Below are positions 22,117-34,470 of a DNA stretch of 64,000 bases, piece after piece. Origin of the DNA: Protonemura montana (taxonomy: Eukaryota > Arthropoda > Insecta > Plecoptera > Nemouridae); contig OX387608.1 of the NCBI GenBank assembly GCA_947568835.1, forward strand, positions 6,424,001-6,488,000, in the 5' to 3' direction. The notes below the pieces were generated by a model. That model did no database searches and was not told the origin of the DNA. It was given only the letters and a program-made list of their open reading frames with translations. The stretch's first letter is position 1, and every line of letters starts with the position of its first letter. A program made the position numbers and the translations under genes.

Positions 22117-25000
22117 CGTCCGACGTGAAGAAAATTGGTCATCTGTTAAATTAACGTAATTTAAAAAAAAAATCATCCGTTCGGTTTAATTTTCGTTCAT
22201 GGACTGCATGGTTTGATTAGTATTTAGTATTTTAATGCACTGACTAATTTTACAATCTCAATTTTAGGTATCGGTAGCATAGACAGTTAAAATCACACGA
22301 TATACCTTATATTTTAATCTAGTTGATAGTATGTAAAGAACCTTCCTATATTTTCACAAGAAGCAACTTCTTTTGGCACCTTTCATGGAGTACACGTAAA
22401 TGTAATATGAAAGTGGTACCTTTAAATAGTCAACTGATTCTACGAACAAATAATTTTGCTAGTCAAGCGGAATTGAAAGTTCAACAATGGGAGACCAAAG
22501 TATATTTTTCTTGCCATTTTATAATGAATCTATACCAACAACCAGAATAAGATCTGTTACTCAGTCATTATTAATAAGGTTTCATACCTAAATTATTTCT
22601 GGATAAAATTCTCTTTTTTTATATTCATAATTATATCTTTTTTTTTTTTTTAGTTTTTTTCGTATACCGAATCTCAAAAGTTCTGTCAATCCTCAAGCAG
22701 TTGTATCGTATAGATCTAATATCTTCTGCAATACTTCCATCCCATGAGAGAAGATATCATAGCATAGCCTAGATGTGATTTTTTTTCACTAGCTTTCATG
22801 TTCAAAACTGGATCTAGAGGCCTTGGAATGTCACCTTCTTCCATGGAATAGGCTATAGTTTTAATTGTTTATATTTAATTGTGTGTGTGTATGTGTGTTT
22901 TAGTCACATAGTGTTTAGTCACAAATCGTTTAGCCTTTTGTTGTTTTCACCTATTTTTAGATTTTTTGTGTTGATTTAACCATTTTTGATCACAGAATAG
23001 ACAATCTTAATGACAGCTTCTCGACAAAGGCTTCCATTTACTGTTAGGCATCGTAAATTCTCACTTCATAGGCAGCAGGAGAATTCAAAAGAGTCAATAA
23101 TATAAACAAAATATATTTATAACTTAATAATCTCTGTAAGAAAAAAAAAATGTTACTTATTTTATATTAACTTATTTAACTGCACCAAATTCACATTTAA
23201 AAACCTGCACACAAATTTGTTATGACTTACTACTAATCACTACCATAGGTTGTTGAAATTTTCTAATTTAGTCATATGGCACATTACAATATGAGCTAAA
23301 TACTAAATTTCATTTTAGTAAGTCAGTGGACTTAATTAACATATTCGGTGTTTTTTTATTTTCAATATCCTGATGGTATTTGCAGTGTTAAAATCTTGTT
23401 CTATATTGCTGTGCCAAAAAATAAGATTTATGACATATACTAATATATTTACAAAACACATGTGGAAGCTAGAAGATAGTTGAAGCAAATTAGAGCTTCC
23501 AAAGTAATTCAACATGCCAAAGTTTGAAGAGTAAATTAAGTTTACTTGATAACTCAATCATGTCTTCACTTATAAAAATAAAAAATTATACCTTAAACTA
23601 ATGTGTGCTTTCTTTTATATTTATCTGGTTTGTAAAATATTTATTTCCTCCTGTAAGAGCTGAGACCAGGAACTTCTGGGCTGTCGAGCAAAGCATAGCT
23701 TTGGCATCAAACTATGTTGTAAAATAGCAAACAATGGCACCAGGCAACAGATCTTCTACATCTCTGGTAAGTTGTGCTCGAACTCTTTTCCTTCTTCCCC
23801 ACAACAATTAAAATGTACAATAAATAACTATTATACAAAAAAAAAATTGTTAGAAATGTAGAGGTTAGGTTGACGTAAGTCAACCAAGCTTGAATCAGGA
23901 CTATAATTCAAGATCTTAACATAGAATCTATAGAATTTCATGAAATCGAAAATTACTTTTCTGAGTTGCTGTGCAAGTAAGGATACTAATACGTTGGACA
24001 CAGAAGAGGAAACGGGCAGAAACAAAGTGTGTAAAATGTATGAAAGCTCATCGGCATCTCTAAGGATAGAAGAAAGCTTAAGCACAAGCGTCAATAGATT
24101 TTCATCTTTTGTGACACTATCACTTTGTCACACCCAACGTTAACTTCGAGCAATTCCTCTCTTTCTACTTCCTCAACAAAATATTGGATTGACTTAATTG
24201 ATGGTTAAAAATACTTCAAGAAATAACAAGTCTTCATTTGTATACTTTGCAATGCTGGGCTTTTTATTTAAACTGGAAATTAAATTCTACATAAAATATA
24301 GGTATTCATACCATAAAGCATACAATTTTGCACCATTACCTTCATGAGGCAGCCATAGAGCGATTGCTGTTGTCTTGCACGATTAAATGACTTCCTTTAT
24401 CTTCTTTTTTTACTTCAAGCTCTCTAGAAAATACAATTTAAAATCACCATTACTAGAGAATAACAAGTGGTGTTTTAAGAGATGAATCAGGGATGGCAAT
24501 ACCCCGCAATACCCTATCATTTTTCTTTGGCAATACCTTCAGATTTACAAGTTTTTGCATGTGTTACAAAATAAAATTAAGTTAATGCATTTGCTGAAAT
24601 TCACAATTGATATGATTCTTTAGCATTAAAAAAGAGCTAAGTATTGATCCAATGAAAATTCTTGTTGCTTGCTTGTATAAAGCTTAAAAATTTCAAACAT
24701 TCTGAAACGTTGGATCGGTATCAGCCGAAAACAAATGCAGCAATTTGGAATGTTTTGATCAAAGTCAAAGAAAATCCAAGAAGTGCAAATGCAAGAACAC
24801 AAAGAAAAAAAGATTAAGATTTGGGGCTAGGCAAAATGTATCAAATTAATCCAGGGATTCACTTCTGAATCAAGAAATTATGAAAACAACTGTATTTTTG
24901 GGATTTGAAAATATGCGCGAGCTGTAAGATGACCTTGCGAGTCAGCTGACCATCAGCGTGTCTCGTGTTCTAACCTTAGTGCGGTCAGTGGTGCGGTAGG
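22117..25000. other. Intergenic sequence without a supported gene
   Basis: AT-rich, with short homopolymer and (GT)n stretches (about 22878). The only protein-like stretch is near 23940-24143, where both strands are open for 60-85 codons. Neither has a clear start, good splice signals or recognisable family features. Confidence 0.4.
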
Positions 25001-25109
25001 TGCTGGTGGCAAAGTTTTAGGTTAACGAAATTAGCAACATTGGCCGATTTCGCAATACAAAAGTTATTCAAGCAAACAAGACAAGTTTCTAATATCTCGG
25101 ATAAAGAGA

Positions 25110-25715
25110 ATGATCTTCGCTGTTGGTCTTAGCCGAATTTTGAACAATGCTACAATTGTCAAACTCAGAAATGCAAGCAATTTCATGTTCAGGAAGCACC
25201 TTCTGGTTACAAACATAGGAATATCCATTGGCTTATCTGGAGTTGGAGATGTAATCGCTCAAGAATACGAAATCTTTCAAAATGTCATGAATAAATTTGA
25301 TAGAACACGCACTGCTCACATGGCAATATCAGGACTGACTGTAGGCCTGCTGACACACAACACCTACAAGATTCTTGACTTTTACTTTCCCGGAAGAGGG
25401 CTGAAGAACGTACTCAGGAAGGTTTTTTTGGACCAAATCATTGTCTCACCCATTTGCATTACGCTGCTCTTTGCCACAATTGCCATACTCGAGCGATCCA
25501 ATTTTGAAGATTTCAAACACGAATTGATCCATAAAGGGTGGAGCCTTTACTTTGCCGAATTAATTATTTGGCCTCCAGCACAACTGGTAAACTTTTTCCT
25601 CCTCCCACCTCGTTTTCGAGTGCTTTATGACAACACCATATCAGTTGGATTTGACATTTACACGTCACGGGTAAAACATGACATTCCTATGCCAGAGAGA
25701 AATCAAGACAGTTAA
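25110..25715 (+). CDS. MPV17L2: Mpv17-like protein 2, mitochondrial membrane protein
   Basis: Member of the Mpv17/PMP22 family. Mpv17L2 proteins sit in the mitochondrial inner membrane and are linked to mitoribosome assembly. 201 residues in one uninterrupted frame. It has an N-terminal stretch with few acidic residues before about 30, four hydrophobic segments, and the C-terminal family signature: WSLYFAELIIWPPAQLVNFF, then LPPRFRVLYDNTISVGFDIY (about 150-190). Family proteins have the same W..WP..Q..NF..(V/L)PP.(F/Y)R pattern. The L2 assignment rests on this signature, on length and on the KHD close to the end; other Mpv17 paralogues are possible. No intron is seen, which is unusual for this gene family in insects and could mean a retrocopy, but the frame is intact. 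The stop lies 181 bp from the stop of the convergent minus-strand gene. Confidence 0.85.
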   Translation: MIFAVGLSRILNNATIVKLRNASNFMFRKHLLVTNIGISIGLSGVGDVIAQEYEIFQNVMNKFDRTRTAHMAISGLTVGLLTHNTYKILDFYFPGRGLKNVLRKVFLDQIIVSPICITLLFATIAILERSNFEDFKHELIHKGWSLYFAELIIWPPAQLVNFFLLPPRFRVLYDNTISVGFDIYTSRVKHDIPMPERNQDS

Positions 25716-25895
25716 CCCCACCACATATCTAGTTATGTATTTGAATCAATTGTTAATACTTTTTGACAATCTGGATATTTTTAACACAAGTAAGAATATT
25801 CCAGTAAGCTTCGCATCGAAGCGTTGTCTGCAAAACCCTTTAAACTTGTCTTCCCTCTTCTCGGGAGCTTCAAAAGGAAACAAACCAGACTAACC

Positions 25896-28800
25896 TCAGT
25901 ATCGAACAATGGGGTTTTGCTGCGGTGTGTTGAGATAGTTCATCTGCATTTCTTCAACTCGTCGTGATGACCACATGTGACTCCGGGAGGCCAGAGTTCG
26001 TTTGAAATCTTTCACCATCTTGTTGTTGGCTCCCTTGTGTAGATTTAGTTGGTGCGTGTTCGCGGGAAATAATGCGGAATGATCGAGTTCTTGGAATGCT
26101 CGGGTCTCGTATCCGTATGGTTGTGACCTTAGCCGCTCCTCACCTTCAAACAAAAACTTTCTAACTACGACGCCCAGAAGATGAAAAAATGGAAAGGTTA
26201 AAAAAGTAGATATCCAAAAAGCAATTATGAATGACCGTCTAAATATACTTCTACCTAAAAGCGTGCCTTAAATTACGAGAGGTGCTAAAGTCTTGTATTG
26301 AACATGGGTTGAGTGTTCAAAATATTCTTTCAGACTTATATTGTACAAGATTGTCACCAAGCGGCTACAATATGTGCTAGTAGATTTTACTAACTATTAA
26401 AAAGAGAAAATTTTTATAAGATATATGTATATATATTATATAATAATATATAAAATCTGAAGCAATAAAATCTAAGATTGTATTGATGAACGATAATGTG
26501 TCAAAAGTTTTCTCAAAGCCCCTAACAATTCCCAAGACAAAATTATATATATTTATTTCAGAATGAGATCAAAGTGTTATTTTTGGGCAATGCTCTATAT
26601 TTATGACTTTCTATGTTGCAGCTAATCAATAAGCGTTAATGATTAAAACTAGAGCTTCTGTTCATTTATGCATGGTAAACTTCCATAGTTCAATATATGT
26701 TAACATACCTGGATAAGCACTGGTGGTGTCCTCGACAGAGATTGTTCCAACGGAAGTAGCCGAAGAACTGTCACCCATCTAAAACAAAAGATTCCTTGCT
26801 TATTGCAGAGGCTTGTTAATGAATTGTGTTAGCAATGCAAACTAACTATCCACTGCCTTATTTAACTTCCGAAACCTTGCAAAACGATTTTCTAAGTACA
26901 AAACCTAAATGAACCACATCAAAATTGTCAATTAATTTCCCTTTTTAACTATTTAAAACTGCACAATAGTACTCATTGTTTATAAGGCATTCTAGGTTGT
27001 GGTGTAGTGAGGAAAAATATTTGCATGAAGCGTTACTGAAGCCAGAATCACTAAAAATGTGGCTAATTAATACTGCCGCTCTAGGTCGAGGTTACAGCTT
27101 GGTGTTGGAGTCGTGATGGCTACATGGCTATGGATCGCGAACACATTTCAAAACTTACTGGATCTACTGAGTTTGTAAAAAATCGTACTAAATCCATTTC
27201 ATAACCTTATCAATGTACTGTAATGGGTGCTCCTAAATCTACTGTCACAGTAAAAGACTTTACTGGGAATTGCCGGATTTAATTTCTTCAGTATTTTCCG
27301 GAAGTCTCATGGAACCGGTAAATCCAGTATGTTTCAAAGAGAAATCAGCAGATATACAGCAGCAATACAGATATATGATTGTTATTCCAATTCATAAATT
27401 AGTGACATGCTTGCAAAGCTTACGCATTTTTTTGCTGATTCCATTCACTTGGCAGTTATATAATTCCCATCAGATATCTACAAACATGATTTTTATTATC
27501 CCTTATGAAATATATTATGTATTAATGTATATATCCATAATATATTAGTAATTAATATATTATATAATATATTCGTAGTGTAATATATCCGTGTTATGCT
27601 CCCGTATGTAATATAAAATTAGTGTCTTGAATTGGAAATCTATAGTAGCAAATTGCTGGGTTTGTTTCATTGCATTTACCAAGTAATAAGCAAAGTTTTA
27701 ATAACTTTTTCCATGGAAAGCGTAGCGTTGGCTAGCTGTTAGCAGAAAGACACGCACATACTTTGTTCCTGATCAGACCGATGCGAATCCGACGAAGCCG
27801 TGACGTAGCTTCCGAGACTTGCTGATCTACGTCATCCAAGTCCTTCTTCAGACTTTGCGCAATTGTCTGAAAATCAAGAGCAAGAGTAACAATGTTTGTT
27901 GTTTTGTGTTTTGTAACTTACCAAAATTATGTAAAACTATGTAGCAAAAAGCAAGCAATAGGAACCAAATGGTATGCATGGGGCTGGATTGGAGATAAAT
28001 AAAGACCCAAGAACTTTAAAATGTTCATAAATAAACAACAAGGGAGGACCTACGTATGTTCTTTTAGATCTTGGAACAAATTCAGGCCCACATTGAACTA
28101 ACATTGATCGGAACTCATAAACAACGAATCTCGCTATCGATTACCAAGCGTACCTGATCCATCCAGTTGGCCAGCGCGATGGCTCGCTGATGAAAGTTTG
28201 AGTAACACATCCCTGCATGCTCGAACCGGTCGACCACGTTGATGTCGGAGAAGATGTAGACGATGGACTGCAGCACGGCGGTAACTTCCCGGGTCGTGCA
28301 GTACGGAAACTGAACGCCGGACAGCAGGTCTTGCGCGGTCTGCACGCCCAACGCCGCTTCTTGTACCGCGTTGCGTGCCTCCGTCGCGAGGTGGAACCGC
28401 ATTTCAACGGTTCTGAAATGTGTGGGAAACTTATTTGCGGTGTGCTGAAAATTGTCTAGCCGATTTAAAAACTTTTCAGACCAAGCGTATGTGATTGGGA
28501 TTTGCTAGCACAGCATCATTCTTGAATCAATGTTAAAATGTTTTTAGCTATTAATTATGTGTGTTCCAAAGAAAGTTTGAATCAGTTTCAGCTGTTTTGT
28601 GAGGATATGACAATGATTCTGTCAGGATCCATTGGCTCCAAGAGATAAGTCGTTCACTCGTTTCAGGGACAAAATTTACAGTTACCATAATGAGACTTGT
28701 GGTACTTTTTCAGCAACGTATTAAGAAATTACCAATTAGTGAATAAAAAGTCATAGAATTTGGTTTTTTGTCAAGAAATCTTTCAATTTGAACTCCGAGA

Positions 28801-31800
28801 GATCAGAAAAAAGAACTTGAACTCAGAGAGTTGACTGTCATACACATAACCAGCTGTTTGGGAGGGTGGCTAGAGGGATGAAAGTTAAAACAGCAACTTC
28901 ACTCGCCTTGCTTATCAATCTCTCAATAGCATGGATTTGTAGAGGAATTCTATTGTTCAAATTGTACCGTCCTTTGGAAGGGACCTTAAGCTAGTGGTCC
29001 CCTTGGTCCTCTTCGACAGGAGTAGGCTACGTGCCGGCACCGGGTTTCCCCTCCTCCCTTCTAGACTGGATTGAGTTCATTGTCATCCTCATCCACTTAA
29101 TCACCAATACCAGTACCGCTGTTCATGTTGTCAAAACAGTGCGTCGTTAAACCCTACAAATCAATTCGTCCAAACTCACTGGGAGTCAAGCATCTTCCAA
29201 CATTGCACAGCCCGGTCAAGCAGTTCGGTAGCCGCGTGAACGTGTGTCGCCGACTCCTCCCACTCGAGGGCGCCCCCTGCCAATGTGTCTCGGTAGCTGC
29301 GTAGCTTGTCTAGCTCGCGTTCTAGTTGGACCTCATCCCCACTGCCGTATGCGTCGTCGAACATACCCGCTGGAACCGATCAAGTTGACCTTAGGGCTTG
29401 TGATGGTAGGCGAGGATAAATGTCAGTTTCAAACTTTCACATGGAAAGTACCACACTAAAGCGTGAAATTTCAAGAAGATATTTTAAAACACCCGTGGTA
29501 CCATAAAATAGTGCGATTGAGAAGCTCTTTCAGGCGACCTCAGCATCTCCATGACTACCAAACTTTGAATCTACCATTGAACCTCCTATGCTAGGCCATG
29601 ATATACCCGTGGTAACATAAGATAGCAGAATTGAGAAGCTCTGTCAGGTGATCTCAGCATCTCCATGTCTACCAAACATTGATCTACCATTGAACCTCCT
29701 ATGCTAGGCCATGATATACCCGTGGTAACATAAGATAGCAGAATTGAGAAGCTCTGTCAGGTGATCTCAGCATCTCCATGGCTACCAAACGTTGAATCTA
29801 CCATTGAACCTCCTATGCTAGGCCATGATATACCTGTGGTAACATAAGATAGCAGAATTGAGAAGCTCTGTCAGGTGATCTCAGCATCTCCATGGCTACC
29901 AAACGTTGAATCTACCATTGAACCTCCTATGCTAGGCCATGATATACCCGTGGTAACATAAGATAGCAGAATTGAGAAGCTCTGTCAGGCGATCTCAGCA
30001 TCTCCATGGCTACCAAACTTTGAATATACCATTGAACCTCCTATGCTAGACCATGATATACCCGTGGTAACATAAGATAGCAGAATTGAGAAGCTCTGTC
30101 AGGCGATCTCAGCATCTCCATGGCTATCAAACGTTGAATATTCCATTGAACCTCCTATGCTAGGCCATGATATACCCGTGGTAACATAAGATAGCAGAAT
30201 TGAGAAGCTCTGTCAGGCGATCTCAGCATCTCCATGGCTATCAAACGTTGAATCTACCATTGAACCTCCTATGCTAGGCCATGATATACCCGTGGTAACA
30301 TAAGATAGCAGAATTGAGAAGCTCTGTCAGGCGACCTCGGCATCTCCATGGCTACCAAACGTTGAATCTACCATTGAACCTCCTACGCTAGGCCATGATA
30401 TACCCGTGGTAACATAAGACAGCAGAATTGAGAAGCTCTGTCAGGCGACCTCGGCATCTCCATGGCTACCAAACGTTGAATCTACCATTGAATCTCGTAT
30501 TTTTTAATAGTTATTTTGTCTTCAAAGTTGGTAACGTAAAAGACTATCTCAAAAACGTTAGTGTATTCACTATGTTCACTATGTATTCACTACGTAAGTT
30601 CAAACTTCTTGAAAGCCAAAGTTGAGCTAATATACATTGATTTTGTCCCAAAACAAGCAAATAACCATTTTCGCGTTAGTACGTTTTATTTCGATAGTGC
30701 CTACGTTTTTTGGTAACGCATCTCATTCGTTTGAAAACGATCTAATCCTTCTGTGCATCGAAAAGTTTTTACCACTGTCTTTTGGATACTTGAACAGATT
30801 CGTTGGACAATCATCTCAAAATATTTTTTAATAGGGAAAACACATAGCGATAATAAATCGACCTTTCTTTAAAAAGAACCACACAAAATCCTAGTCTGAA
30901 TTATTTTTTGAAGCCACTGTAGCTATGTCTATTACTTTAAATTGAAGTACAATCAATGTTTACCCATCCACTAGGAAAAATGGAATTTTGAACACTTGTT
31001 TCATTTTTATTTTTTTGGTTTAATTCCGAATTCTAAGCCAAAATCCAGGATTTCTTCAATTTTTCTTGATAAATTGCATTGACTGTCCATATTTAGTAAA
31101 ATCAGCTCTGGAAGAGAGACCGTTTCTGTGAAAGCAGAACCTTTAACTTACCTAGCAGTATATCTTGCTGCTGGTACAAAGTCTGCAGATAGGTGACCTT
31201 GGCAGAGAGGATCTTAGACTCCTCATCGGCTTCCTCAGCTCGTCGAGTCAAGATGTCCAATTCGTTCTTTGCGAGCGCCTAAAATGATCCCAACGAAATT
31301 TAATTTATTTACAGAGTTTTCTAAGCTCTTTGGTTCTAAATACAGTTCCATCGTCCATTAAATTCAAACAGGAAAAACAACTAAGACAAACCTGACGGTT
31401 GATATTGGCGATAAACTCCTCGTGCTCAAGAGCAACCTTCTCATTTCGGTCGACTGCCAGTTGGGTTAGAACTTCCCGCAAAGATTCGTCGGAACCGTCA
31501 GTTCTTCGGAACCGCTGAAGCCGTTCTTCAGCGACCTCCACCTGAACGATAGCAGACAGCATTCATGAAAGCGTTTACCTGTTTTAACCTCGGTTAATGT
31601 TTAACCAAGCTTGTTTTTTTTTAATTAAATACATGTTTCAACAGTTTTTGAAACAAGTTTACAGGGTTTGAACCTCTCTTCTAGACTAGGTTAAATTCAT
31701 CATCATCCTCATCATCACCCACTCATTCACCGACACTATTAGGTCAGTGCCACATGACCCGTTGTCAAAACAGTGCGTCGTTAAGATAAATCAATCAATT

Positions 31801-34470
31801 AATTAAGCTTGCAATTAAAGAGCGGCTTCCCTCTCACAGGGGACTGCAACCAGCCAGTGGCGGACCATCATGTGTACCTGAGTCTGCAAGAGGTCTTGAC
31901 GCACAAGGGCGTGGCTAAGTGCCGGTCCTGGTGCGTCGGACTCTTCTCGACTGATGTTTCGCTCGATGGCGAGGAAGTCCTCCAGCATGGCTGGGTCGGC
32001 GGGACTCACCTAGACTCGGAGGACAAGGTGGTCAATACAATCAATTAAATCAGAACAATACCAGAAATTAGGAGGTCCCGGGTTCGCATCCCAGTCCGGT
32101 CGCATATTTTTCCAGTCTGGGTCCCTTTCAATTGCCAAGAAAAATAAGCTGTGGTATTTTTTTTTTGTTTTATCTTCTAAGGTTGGGTTTTACCAAAATT
32201 TTGAACTTGAAGTTTGACCTCTAACTCACAGACACATCATAGTCTAAGTCGCCATGGCAATAGTGTCAACTAAAACTTCATTTAGGAGGCGAGATTTTAG
32301 TAAAATAAGATCTTAGGTCCATGATTTTTAATTTAAAAAAGGTAACTGCTAGTTAAATCCTCGTCTTTATGGTACATGCGTACATTTTAAAACTTACCAT
32401 TTCTGTAGTACAAAATGGCGTCACGATTTTTATCACTACGGCCGATAGCGCATATATATACTTGACAGCATGGATTTGTGGAGGAATCCTGCTGATCGAG
32501 TTATACCGTCCTTCGGAAGGGACGTTAAGCTGTTGGTCCCCTTGGTGCTATCCGACAGAAGTAGGTTATGTGCCGGCACCGGGTTTCCCTTCCTCCCTTC
32601 TAAATTAGGTTTGTCATCGTCCTCATCCACTCATTTACCAACGCCATTCGACCAGTGCCGCATGGCCAGATGTTAAAACAGTGCGTCGTGAAACACAATA
32701 ATCAGACAATGCCTTCAACAAGTTTGCTTTCCTGTCTTGTCCAAAACGTTTCTCAACCTTCTTGTACTGCCAAATGCAGTCAGCGTGACGATACCACTTT
32801 TCTCTACAATGACATTTCATTGATAAAATATAAAATGTCGGGATATCAAATGAAAATTGAAAGTGTCACGCACTGAGGTACTACAAAACAAATTTATATT
32901 TTAATGAGCTGATTTAAAATCGGTTCCGTTTTGTCTACAGAATAGACATTGGCTGTATAGAATATAATATAATGGTAGTAATATTAGTGGTAAGTAATGG
33001 TAGTAAGGGTTTAGTTGGCTCTCCTCCTCTGAAGGGTGATAGTAAAACCATGTCCGAATCCATGGTAAAACACATATAAATAGTAATAATAGAAGTGATG
33101 GTAACTCTCAAAATTTATTGAAAAAAGTTGATCGACTTGAAGCTTTAATTCAAGTGAAACAATAAAGGGAATAGCATTAAAAATGGGATGTGTGTATTGC
33201 AAAAAAAATCTTTCGAACAAAGAATCTGGCAATTTTACTTGTCACCAGCTGGAACAAGCGAGAATTCTACAAGAAATGATTTTCCTTTTGTGACTCTTTA
33301 ATCATTCCACTGTAATGTTTACCTCTTCTAACAATGAATTGTAACAGCTGTCAATTTGTAAGGCGTTACAGCCAATATCGTGAGCTGGGGCATTTAGCAG
33401 AATCATTTGGTTTGGCTTAGTTAGAGTCTCATAGCTAAAACAAACAACCTTCGCGAACTATACTGTACTGGTAGTTGTTACTAGGTGGTAGTCATCACCG
33501 TTTTGAATTTTAAGAAATTTAATTTTTAATTTCTCGAAGATCACTCAAATTTGGCACTGGTTTACGCTCAATGAATCTGTATTAATGCGTCAACGATTGA
33601 CAAACATGTATCAAAATTTGCAGTTGTAGAGATTTGCTGAAAAGGTTTACTGCAAGCGCCATTGGGTGGAAGCTACCATCAATTAATATTGCCAACTTGT
33701 TTGCTCAGCAGTACGTTTAACATTAACGCTGTTACTCTAAACTTACAAACTCAATGGCGGTGTATGAGGCTTTATTCGGTGTAATTAAAATGTTTGGGTT
33801 CTTATTGTATATTCTCCGTGTTTCTGTAGAATAAATTCTGTAAGAGAAAGATGGAAACGGAGCTAGACTGAAAAAATGTGTGACCGAACCGGGATACGAT
33901 CTCGGGACCTCCCGTTTGCCGATTGCTCTACCAACTGAGCTATCCGGGCACACATATTCCAGTGGCACAAAGGATCCCCCTCAAGGGAAAAGAGCCGAGG
34001 CGGCTCGTATCGAGGGTTTTTAGGTCCGATTTTACCAAAATCTCAACCACTAGTGAATTGTTAGTTGAAACTATTGCCATAGCGACTTCCAGTCACATGC
34101 AGTGAAATTCAGATGTTTCTGTGAGCTAGAGATCCAACTTATGGTTGAAAATTTTGTTGAAACTGTTGTCATGACGACTTCCAATCACATGCAGTGAAAT
34201 TCAGATGTTTCTGTGAGTTAGAGATCCAACTTATAGTTGAAGATTTTGTTGAAACTCTTGCCATGACGACTTCCAATCACATGCAGTGAAATTCAGATGT
34301 TTCTGTGAGCTAGAGATCCAACTTATAATTGAAAACGTTGGTAAGACCCGATATCAGCAACTCTAGGATAGGCTGGTACGCAATCACGGGTACTTATTAG
34401 ACGATGTTAATGTATATTAGTATAAAAAAGCTACCTCTTGGTTCATTTGGCAGCTCTGACCGCAGCCCAT
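25896..34470 (-). CDS. Coiled-coil protein of unknown function, form with MGC... N-terminus
   Basis: I do not recognise this protein. Exons in transcript order: 34470-34435 (candidate first exon), 32009-31878, 31541-31392, 31278-31152, 29369-29180, 28412-28154, 27866-27762, 26778-26709, 26164-25896. All junctions are GT-AG and every phase closes, giving 445 residues ending NTPQQNPIVRY. The middle is charged and heptad-like (LQRFRRTDGSDESLREVLTQ, LDILTRRAEEADEESKILS, LERELDKLRSYRDTL), as expected of coiled coils. There is no transmembrane segment. The short candidate first exon encodes MGCGQSCQMNQE: Gly2 and Cys3 would fit N-myristoylation plus palmitoylation, which would put the protein on membranes. 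Exons from 32009 leftward are well supported. The first exon is inferred from phase and its weak donor (GAG|GTAGCT). Confidence 0.65.
26415..26460. repeat. AT-rich simple repeat
   Basis: Alternating TA-rich run ('atatatgtatatatattata') in the terminal intron of the coiled-coil gene. Confidence 0.6.
28838..29166 (+). mobile_element. 5S-derived SINE family C, copy without 5S head
   Basis: Body of family C ('cttcactcgccttgcttatc', 'gtaccgtcctttggaaggga', 'gacaggagtaggctacgtgc') and its 3' end ('aaaacagtgcgtcgttaaac'). The 5S-like head is missing or reduced. It ends only about 13 bp from the 5' splice site of the coiled-coil exon 29369-29180. Confidence 0.75.
29505..30545 (+). repeat. Tandem array, 114 bp x 9 (family D)
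   Basis: The landmark GAAGCTCTGTCAGG occurs at 29521, 29635, 29748, 29862, 29976, 30090, 30204, 30318 and 30432, in steps of 113-114 bp. Each unit reads through CAGCATCTCCATGGCTACC, CCTCCTATGCTAGGCCATG and CCGTGGTAACATAAGATAG. Inner units are nearly identical and the first is divergent. The right edge carries 'ttcaaagttggtaacgtaaa', shared with the other family D loci. It lies in the intron between coiled-coil exons 31152 and 29369. Confidence 0.92.
31668..31799 (+). mobile_element. 5S-derived SINE family C, 3' fragment
   Basis: Contains 'ctcattcaccgacactatta' and 'aaaacagtgcgtcgttaag', the family C 3' end, between two coiled-coil exons. Confidence 0.65.
32060..32300 (+). mobile_element. tRNA-derived SINE family B, partial, with related unit
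   Basis: Starts with a tRNA 3' half (AGGAGGTCCCGGGTTCGCAT...CCGGTCGC). At about 32180-32300 it carries an inverted, diverged copy of the 92-bp unit seen at 34.0-34.3 kb ('ctaactcacagacacatc', 'tcgccatggcaatagtgtca'). Confidence 0.5.
32464..32704 (+). mobile_element. 5S-derived SINE family C, body and 3' end
   Basis: Begins at 'cagcatggatttgtggagga' and ends with 'aaaacagtgcgtcgtgaaac'. The 5S head is absent. Confidence 0.7.
33636..33732 (-). repeat. Dispersed repeat family F fragment
   Basis: Shares 'caagcgccattgggtggaag' and 'cttgtttgctcagcagtacg' with copies near 38.7, 48.7, 56.6 and 57.2 kb. Confidence 0.5.
33836..33960 (-). mobile_element. tRNA-derived SINE family B, copy with full tRNA-like head
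   Basis: On the minus strand 33952-33878 reads as a tRNA-like unit: GCCCGGATAGCTCAGTTGGT as A box and GATCGTATCCCGG as a degenerate B box. The B box departs from GGTTCRANNCC and the ends do not form a clean acceptor stem, so I treat it as SINE-derived and not a functional tRNA. A related 3' part recurs at 32.1 and 61.4 kb. Confidence 0.6.
34030..34345 (+). repeat. Tandem repeat, 92 bp x 3
   Basis: CACATGCAGTGAAATTCAG recurs at about 34094, 34186 and 34278. Each unit also holds 'gtttctgtgag(c/t)tagaga' and 'cca(t/g)...cgacttcca'. It follows directly on a family B SINE. Confidence 0.85.

Noticed and set aside
23975..23990. Second U12-type donor-like GTATCCTTAC on the minus strand
   Set aside because: Not in or near a supported gene and only a partial match to the consensus; likely chance.
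23831..24143. Overlapping open frames on both strands (87 and 67 codons)
   Set aside because: The minus frame starts without an ATG, the plus frame lacks upstream support, and neither shows a recognisable motif or good splice context.
27270..27548. 92-codon plus-strand frame
   Set aside because: Hydrophobic AT-driven composition in an intron, running into a TA-rich repeat; no family signature.
29505..30545. CRISPR-like array
   Set aside because: Units are contiguous 114-bp repeats without unique spacers, in an animal intron.
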